Shown in pieces: positions 60,020 through 64,000 of a stretch of 64,000 nucleotides of DNA. The stretch comes from Lacticaseibacillus zhaodongensis (lineage in GTDB: Bacteria > Bacillota > Bacilli > Lactobacillales > Lactobacillaceae). The notes below the pieces were generated by a model. That model had not been told where the DNA came from. It worked only from the letters and a program-made list of their open reading frames with translations, and made no database searches. Position 1 is the first letter of the stretch. Each line of letters begins with the position of its first letter. Location of the stretch: positions 1 through 64,000 of the forward strand of contig NZ_BLBG01000007.1 of NCBI RefSeq assembly GCF_009687905.1. Direction: 5' to 3'. Position numbers and translations under genes: made by a program.

Positions 60020-60683
60020 AATTTGCCTGCGTTGGCGTGAGGCTGCGCTCGATAAAGCCAATGACGACCCGCTTTTGCTGCGCCAAGTCCCCAGTAGGCA
60101 GACCGAGCATAATGCGTAATACTAGCGCCAGCATTGGCCCCGCCAATCCCTGCAACAGCATATCATTTGGTAAATCGACAATCAGTTTTTGCGCTCTTAG
60201 TTTTTTCAAGTCGACAATCAGGTCCGCATAAACATGATCCGTGAATAGGCGGCTGAGTTTGGCTAGGGTGTCCGGGTTATTGAGAATCTGACCCAGCACG
60301 ATTTTGAGGGCTGGAGCGTTGATGGCGAGAAAATCGATGCGGTTCCCAACAACATTAGTTACGAATGTGTGCAGGTCGGGGTAATCCTGATTGATCTCTT
60401 GGTTAACGAATTCCGTTGCGGCCCGCGGAATGGCCCCGGCGAAGAACGGTGCGAGCACCGCGTTCAGCAGACCATCCTTGGTCTTATAGCGTTTGTAAAC
60501 CGTGCCCTGCGCCACGCCCGCGCGCTTAGCAATGTCCGCCGTGGTCGTGTGGTCGAAACCCTGCTGAGTAAAGAGTGCGAACGCTGCTAGCAAAATATCC
60601 CGCTGCTTCACCGGCAGGGTCGTGTCTGCGGCAAGCGTCTGGGCATATAGTTTTTGAAAATCGCTCGGTTGTTTATTTGTCAT
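60018..60683 (-). CDS. TetR-family regulator of the ABC-2 exporter
   Basis: 221 residues. HTH: DILLAAFALFTQQGFDHTTTADIAKRAGVAQGTVYKRYKTKDGLL. ATG 60683 lies 15 bases after the permease stop, so it is the third gene of the operon 62617-60018. The operon promoter carries two TGAGT-N4-ACTCA dyads, one over the -35 and one after the start site, the standard layout for a self-repressing TetR that controls its own exporter. Confidence 0.88.
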   Translation of the reverse strand: MTNKQPSDFQKLYAQTLAADTTLPVKQRDILLAAFALFTQQGFDHTTTADIAKRAGVAQGTVYKRYKTKDGLLNAVLAPFFAGAIPRAATEFVNQEINQDYPDLHTFVTNVVGNRIDFLAINAPALKIVLGQILNNPDTLAKLSRLFTDHVYADLIVDLKKLRAQKLIVDLPNDMLLQGLAGPMLALVLRIMLGLPTGDLAQQKRVVIGFIERSLTPTQAN

Positions 60684-60698
60684 CAGATGCCCCCACTT

Positions 60699-61895
60699 CT
60701 ATACTTTCCGGTAACGGCGCAGCCCCTCAATATTGGCAACGGTCAGAACCACTAGGAAGAGCATCAGTACGCCCAAATCCACGAGCACCTCGTTACTAAA
60801 CAGGCTGCGACCGTACATGATGATCTGCTCCTGCGCATCTCCAGAATACTTCAGTGGCAGAATGTACGCAATGTCGCGCACCCATGCAGCCATTGAATCC
60901 AGCGGGACGATCCCGGAGAAGAAAATCTGTGGAACCAGCACGATCGGAATGAACTGCATCATCTGAAACTCGCTGCTGGCAAAAGTCGACAGCAGAATGC
61001 CGAATGCTAAAGCGACCAATGCCAGTACGAAGTTGACAAAAATGACTGCCGCTAAGCTACCGACAATCTGGATTCCAAGTGCATAAATCGTGACCACAAC
61101 GATAATTAGGGTCTGGATAATGGCCAAAAGTCCATAAGCAATGGTGTAGCCAAACACGATGTCACTACGCCGGACTGGGGTCGCCAGCAAGCGGTCCAGG
61201 GTGCCACTCGTCCGTTCCTTCAGCAGCGCCATCCCCGAAATCAGGAAGACGAAGAAGAAAACGAAAAAGCCCATGAGAATCGGCAACATCTTGTCAAAGA
61301 AGTTGGTGTTCTTGTCGCCGTAGACGTAGTGGTTGGTGATTGTCGGAGCGGCAGCCTGCTTGTGCGTCGTGGCTGGCGCCGCCGCGTTGCCCGCGCTTGC
61401 AGCCGCAAACTGCTTGGCTGCCGGTGCTGGTAACAGCTTGGTCAATTGCCCGATGGCCGTCTGCTGCTTGGCGATGACCGTGCCCTGCAGCTTAAGGGTT
61501 TGCTTCATGGTTTCCACACCCTGCTTGGTCAAAACACCCTGCATGACCTGCTTGACCGCGGCGGTCTTGCTGGCATCAGTGTTGGCGTGGGTCAAGATGT
61601 ACTTACTACCAGATTTGCGCACAATGGCGTCCGCATGCTGATTTTTCAGGCTTTTACGCGCGGCCCGCATGCTAGACTTTTTGACGACCTGAACGTGCTT
61701 AACATCTTCCAGCTCCGTCCGCACCGCACTCGGAACGTGCACCGCGTCAATGGTGACGCTGGTACTAGAATTGGCCCCAAAAATAATTTTCATCAGAAAC
61801 ATGATCAAAACTGGTGCGAGGAACATTAACGCCAGCGTCCGTTTGTCGCGAAACAGCTCCTTGATCACCCGTCTTGCAATCGCAAGTGTGCGCAT
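60699..61895 (-). CDS. ABC-2 type exporter permease
   Basis: 398 residues. One N-terminal helix (LALMFLAPVLIMFLMKIIFG), a large outside domain (about 40-200) with an Ala/Thr-rich stretch (SAGNAAAPATTHKQAAAP), then five helices and the ABC2 motif RTSGTLDRLLATPVRRSDIVFGYT (in shortened form), and FSGIVPLDSMAAWVRDIAYILPLKY. ATG overlaps the ATPase stop as TAATG. Exports drugs or lipids with its ATPase partner. Confidence 0.9.
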   Translation of the reverse strand: MRTLAIARRVIKELFRDKRTLALMFLAPVLIMFLMKIIFGANSSTSVTIDAVHVPSAVRTELEDVKHVQVVKKSSMRAARKSLKNQHADAIVRKSGSKYILTHANTDASKTAAVKQVMQGVLTKQGVETMKQTLKLQGTVIAKQQTAIGQLTKLLPAPAAKQFAAASAGNAAAPATTHKQAAAPTITNHYVYGDKNTNFFDKMLPILMGFFVFFFVFLISGMALLKERTSGTLDRLLATPVRRSDIVFGYTIAYGLLAIIQTLIIVVVTIYALGIQIVGSLAAVIFVNFVLALVALAFGILLSTFASSEFQMMQFIPIVLVPQIFFSGIVPLDSMAAWVRDIAYILPLKYSGDAQEQIIMYGRSLFSNEVLVDLGVLMLFLVVLTVANIEGLRRYRKV

Positions 61896-62617
61896 TATAA
61901 TTCCCCCTCTGCTTTCAAAAATGCATCTTCGACCGTCTGCACACCGTACTGCTTTTTAAGATCGGTCGGCGTCGCGAAGGCCATGATCCGTCCGTCCAAA
62001 AGCAGTGCGACTTTGCTGCACAACTCGGCTTCGTCCATTACGTGGGTGGTGATCAAAACGCTATGACCGTTCGCACTGAGTTTGTGTAGTTCCGCCCAAA
62101 TTTTGCGGCGCAGCGCCGGGTCGATCCCCACTGTGGGTTCGTCCAAAATCAACAGCTCGGGATCACCCAGCAGGGCAATTGCCAGTGACAGCCGCCGCTG
62201 CATCCCGCCTGAGTAACCGGACACACGCTTGTTCAGGTCAGCCTCTAAGTCAACGACCGCCGCCACGTGCGCGATTGCTGGCTGCATTGCACTCTTCTTC
62301 AGGCCCTTCATCTGGCCGAAAAACTCCAAATTCTCGCGGCCACTCAGAGCGTCGTAGAGGGCGTCGGTCTGCGCCATGTAACCGATCCGGCCTAACAACT
62401 CGCGGTTCGGCATTTTGGTGTTCAGCACCAAGGCCTGCCCGCCGTCTGCCTTCTCCATCCCCAAGGCGGTCTTAATAATCGTCGATTTACCGGCACCAGA
62501 GGGCCCAATTAGACCGACGATTTCACCCTTAAAGACGTTGAGGTTGATTCCTCGCAGAACCAATTGCTTATCAAACTGCTTCTGCAAATCGGTCATTTGA
62601 ATTACTTGTTCAGTCAT
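61895..62617 (-). CDS. ABC-2 exporter ATP-binding protein
   Basis: 240 residues: [21 protein letters not shown]-loop IGYMAQTDALYDALSGREN, signature VSGYSGGMQRRLSLAIALLG, Walker B LLILDEPTVGIDP, H-loop LITTHVMDEAELC. ATG 62617 follows AAAAAGGGGAAGTGCAGTA; 31 upstream codons overlap the promoter and are rejected. First gene of the exporter-TetR operon. Confidence 0.92.
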   Translation of the reverse strand: MTEQVIQMTDLQKQFDKQLVLRGINLNVFKGEIVGLIGPSGAGKSTIIKTALGMEKADGGQALVLNTKMPNRELLGRIGYMAQTDALYDALSGRENLEFFGQMKGLKKSAMQPAIAHVAAVVDLEADLNKRVSGYSGGMQRRLSLAIALLGDPELLILDEPTVGIDPALRRKIWAELHKLSANGHSVLITTHVMDEAELCSKVALLLDGRIMAFATPTDLKKQYGVQTVEDAFLKAEGEL

Positions 62618-62651
62618 TACTGCACTTCCCCTTTTTCGTCGGCAGCCATTG

Positions 62652-62715
62652 GTGAGTGCCGACTCACTTTTAACGGAGATGAGCATAGCACCCGCAAAAG
62701 TGAGTGTCAACTCAC
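62652..62715 (-). promoter_or_regulatory. promoter with two TetR operators for the ABC-2 exporter operon
   Basis: Minus strand TTGACA (62705-62710), 17-nt spacer, TATGCT (62682-62687). Dyad GTGAGTGTCAACTCAC (62700-62715) includes the -35; dyad GTGAGTGCCGACTCAC (62652-62667) lies about 48 bp downstream, just past the start point. Confidence 0.85.
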
Positions 62716-62724
62716 TTATGCAAT

Positions 62725-62756
62725 AAAAAACAGGGGCTGAATGTTCAGCCCCTGTT
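62725..62756. terminator. terminator of the phosphatase gene
   Basis: AACAGGGGCTGA / TCAGCCCCTGTT with a four-base loop; on the minus strand TTTTTT follows. Confidence 0.85.
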
Positions 62757-62766
62757 AATACGGTAT

Positions 62767-63570
62767 TTATGCCTGCAGAAACTTTGTCTGTAACTCCTGC
62801 ACTCCGCTGGCTCCGAAGCCCAGCCCGTTCGCGAGGTAGGCGGCCGCATCACCATAGTTAGTATCAATCCAGTCCAGCACCCCTGCAATGTAACTACTGT
62901 GGACACCCGATAGCGCCCGGAGGTTTTGAATCATACCATCCGTTGCACCCTTCTGCTTGAAATATGCATCCAGCTTAGCCGCATTCGCCTGAATGGCCAA
63001 GCTCGATTGCATGTAGTCACTGATGATAAACTGCCGGTCGACACCAAGCGCGGCCAAAAAGACGGCCGTAAACACACCGGTGCGGTCCTTGCCCATGGAA
63101 CAATGGCAGAGCACGGCGCCAGGAGTGCTAAGTGCGAGCGTTAATCCCTGGCGCAGACTGGCCTGCAGCTCCGGGTCAGAAACGACTCTGCGGTAAGCCT
63201 GCTGTTTGACTACGCTTGCGTCGTTGTGCTGCTGAAAATATGCGAACAAATCGTCAGTCGTCGGAGCAATGGCGCTGATGTGGTCCGAGGCAATCGGTGC
63301 GTTGAGGTAGGTGCTGCCCGCAATCCGGCGGTCAGGATGGGCCTGCACCTCGAACTGCTGCCGCAAGTCGATGACCCCAGTGATGCCGAATCGCTGCAAT
63401 GTCTTTAGATCGGCGGCATCCGCGGCGCTGAGCCGGGAGGAGCGGAAAAACATGTTGGGACGCAAAATTTGGCCTGCCGTTCCGCGCACGTTCCGGTACG
63501 TCCGGGCGTTACGGACCTGGTCTAAATTAATAACGGCTTTGTTCAAATATTTGGCTGCAGCTGCAGGCAT
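62767..63570 (-). CDS. protein-tyrosine/lipid phosphatase (LipA-like)
   Basis: 267 residues. RGTAGQILRPNMFFRSSRLSAAD and GITGVIDLRQQFEVQAHPD precede the catalytic loop HCSMGKDRTGVFTAVFLAALGV near residue 160, shown here in two parts: HCSMGKDRTG. The HCxxGKDRTG loop is that of Listeria LipA/Mycobacterium PtpB-type phosphatases, which act on phosphotyrosine and phosphoinositides. ATG 63570 is eight bases after GGAGG; GTG 63579 is too close. Cytosolic by sequence: no signal peptide. Confidence 0.9.
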   Translation of the reverse strand: MPAAAAKYLNKAVINLDQVRNARTYRNVRGTAGQILRPNMFFRSSRLSAADAADLKTLQRFGITGVIDLRQQFEVQAHPDRRIAGSTYLNAPIASDHISAIAPTTDDLFAYFQQHNDASVVKQQAYRRVVSDPELQASLRQGLTLALSTPGAVLCHCSMGKDRTGVFTAVFLAALGVDRQFIISDYMQSSLAIQANAAKLDAYFKQKGATDGMIQNLRALSGVHSSYIAGVLDWIDTNYGDAAAYLANGLGFGASGVQELQTKFLQA

Positions 63571-63687
63571 GAAAAGCACCTCCGAAGTTTTTTAAACGCT
63601 GCTAAAGCGCACTCACGAGTAAGCATAGCAGAAGCAGCATTGGCTGACTAGTAGTGACCGCCACCAAAAATTTTGCCAACTTTATTC

Positions 63688-63716
63688 TTGACAGTGATAT
63701 CAGGAGTGGCTATGCT
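63688..63716 (+). promoter_or_regulatory. promoter of the T-box-like leader
   Basis: TTGACA (63688-63693), 17-nt spacer, TATGCT (63711-63716). Confidence 0.8.
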
Positions 63717-63722
63717 TGTCTC

Positions 63723-63992
63723 AATTAAATTAATTAGTTCTTAGAAACCAATGAGGCGGAGATCAAACCAGTTGTGCACGTACAGAAAGTCGCGATGATG
63801 AGAATGCGACCGAACGCAGGCTGGCAAATGGACCGCCGAGGGATCCTGCAAAAGTGGCTATGGCCGCGAGTACCGGGATACGTAGAGGCATACGTCAGTT
63901 GCCGGGAGAGTGTTAGCTCTTCGCTAAGTGTGATTGCTTGTCAATCCGTTAACGTGAGGGCCCGCGGTGGATGCTATTCCACGCGGGTTTTT
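63723..63992 (+). ncRNA. T-box-like leader RNA, specifier probably UGG (Trp)
   Basis: A 270-nt structured leader with no reading frame. Stem I: base GGCGG/CCGCC, then CCAG/CTGG, and an apical CAGAAAGTCGC..GATGATGAGAA..GCGAC that matches the conserved T-box distal fold (AGAGAG..GGUGnRA). In the lower internal loop the specifier reads AAATGGACC; by the consensus register (GAA-NNN-ACC) the codon is TGG, tryptophan. Further on CCGTTAACGTGAGGG precedes the terminator, as in T-boxes, but the UGGN bulge reads AGGG. The regulated gene lies beyond the window. Confidence 0.6.
63961..63992 (+). terminator. terminator of the T-box-like leader
   Basis: CCCGC..TGGA / TCCA.GCGGG stem followed by TTTTT. Confidence 0.8.
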
Positions 63993-64000
63993 GTGTTTCT

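Noticed and set aside
1-64000. insertion sequences, prophage or CRISPR arrays
   Set aside because: No transposase, integrase, phage structural or cas gene and no regularly spaced repeats were found on either strand.

Overview
The window looks like chromosomal DNA of a GC-rich Lactobacillaceae member. Supporting signs are strong AGGAGG ribosome-binding sites, frequent TTG and GTG starts, Rgg, PadR and TetR regulators, a YkpA-type ABC-F protein, an L,D-transpeptidase, DUF1700 and DUF3284 proteins, and a stand-alone acylating acetaldehyde dehydrogenase of the kind used by heterofermenters to make ethanol. The genus cannot be fixed from sequence alone. I see no phage, insertion sequence or CRISPR array. 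The accessory character lies in extragenic structured repeats, small RNAs and drug-defence genes.

Layout. 0.4-12.9 kb: housekeeping and small membrane genes (quinone oxidoreductase, GNAT, HesB-like Fe-S protein, DUF421, tRNA-Ala, MFS exporter, an unknown two-gene module, a ThiD/PdxK kinase, ammonium transporter, DUF308, flavodoxin-fold reductase). The gap at 3.4-4.0 kb holds two tandem promoter-RNA-terminator units that look like C-rich regulatory RNAs under an OmpR-type response regulator. 13.0-20.0 kb: long palindromes, sbcDC, and two adjacent Rgg regulators. 20.0-26.9 kb: ABC-F YkpA, L,D-transpeptidase, a metal-binding lipoprotein, acetaldehyde dehydrogenase, and a PadR/DUF1700 operon with an unannotated 53-codon third gene. 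27.0-34.1 kb: zinc alcohol dehydrogenase behind a MerR-type promoter, a UvrA paralogue, a frameshifted nitroreductase, a Rossmann-fold epimerase-like protein, and an Lsa-family ABC-F resistance gene with an attenuator leader.

34.1-35.3 kb is a 1.17-kb non-coding region. It carries two inverted copies of a 315-bp structured element whose internal hairpins have changed sequence while keeping their base pairing. This is the most unusual object in the window. 35.3-48.6 kb: MacB-like ABC transporter, GT-C-like membrane protein, divergent cold-shock protein, P2-type ATPase, heterodimeric multidrug ABC exporter, YxeA protein. 48.6-55.2 kb: an envelope-lipid island of two acyltransferases alternating with two GT8 glycosyltransferases and a TetR gene, divergent from a second TetR gene and a cardiolipin synthase. 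55.2-63.6 kb: DUF3284, membrane and unknown genes, an orphan Rgg, an ABC-2 exporter with its own TetR and a fully readable promoter/operator, and a tyrosine phosphatase. The right edge carries a strong promoter and a T-box-like leader whose target gene lies beyond the window.

Drug and stress defence is over-represented: Lsa-like ABC-F, UvrA paralogue, LmrCD-like ABC, ABC-2/TetR, MFS and MacB-like systems. Much of it is tied to local regulation that can be read directly from the sequence (attenuator, MerR-type 19-bp spacer, shared TGAGT-N4-ACTCA operators).
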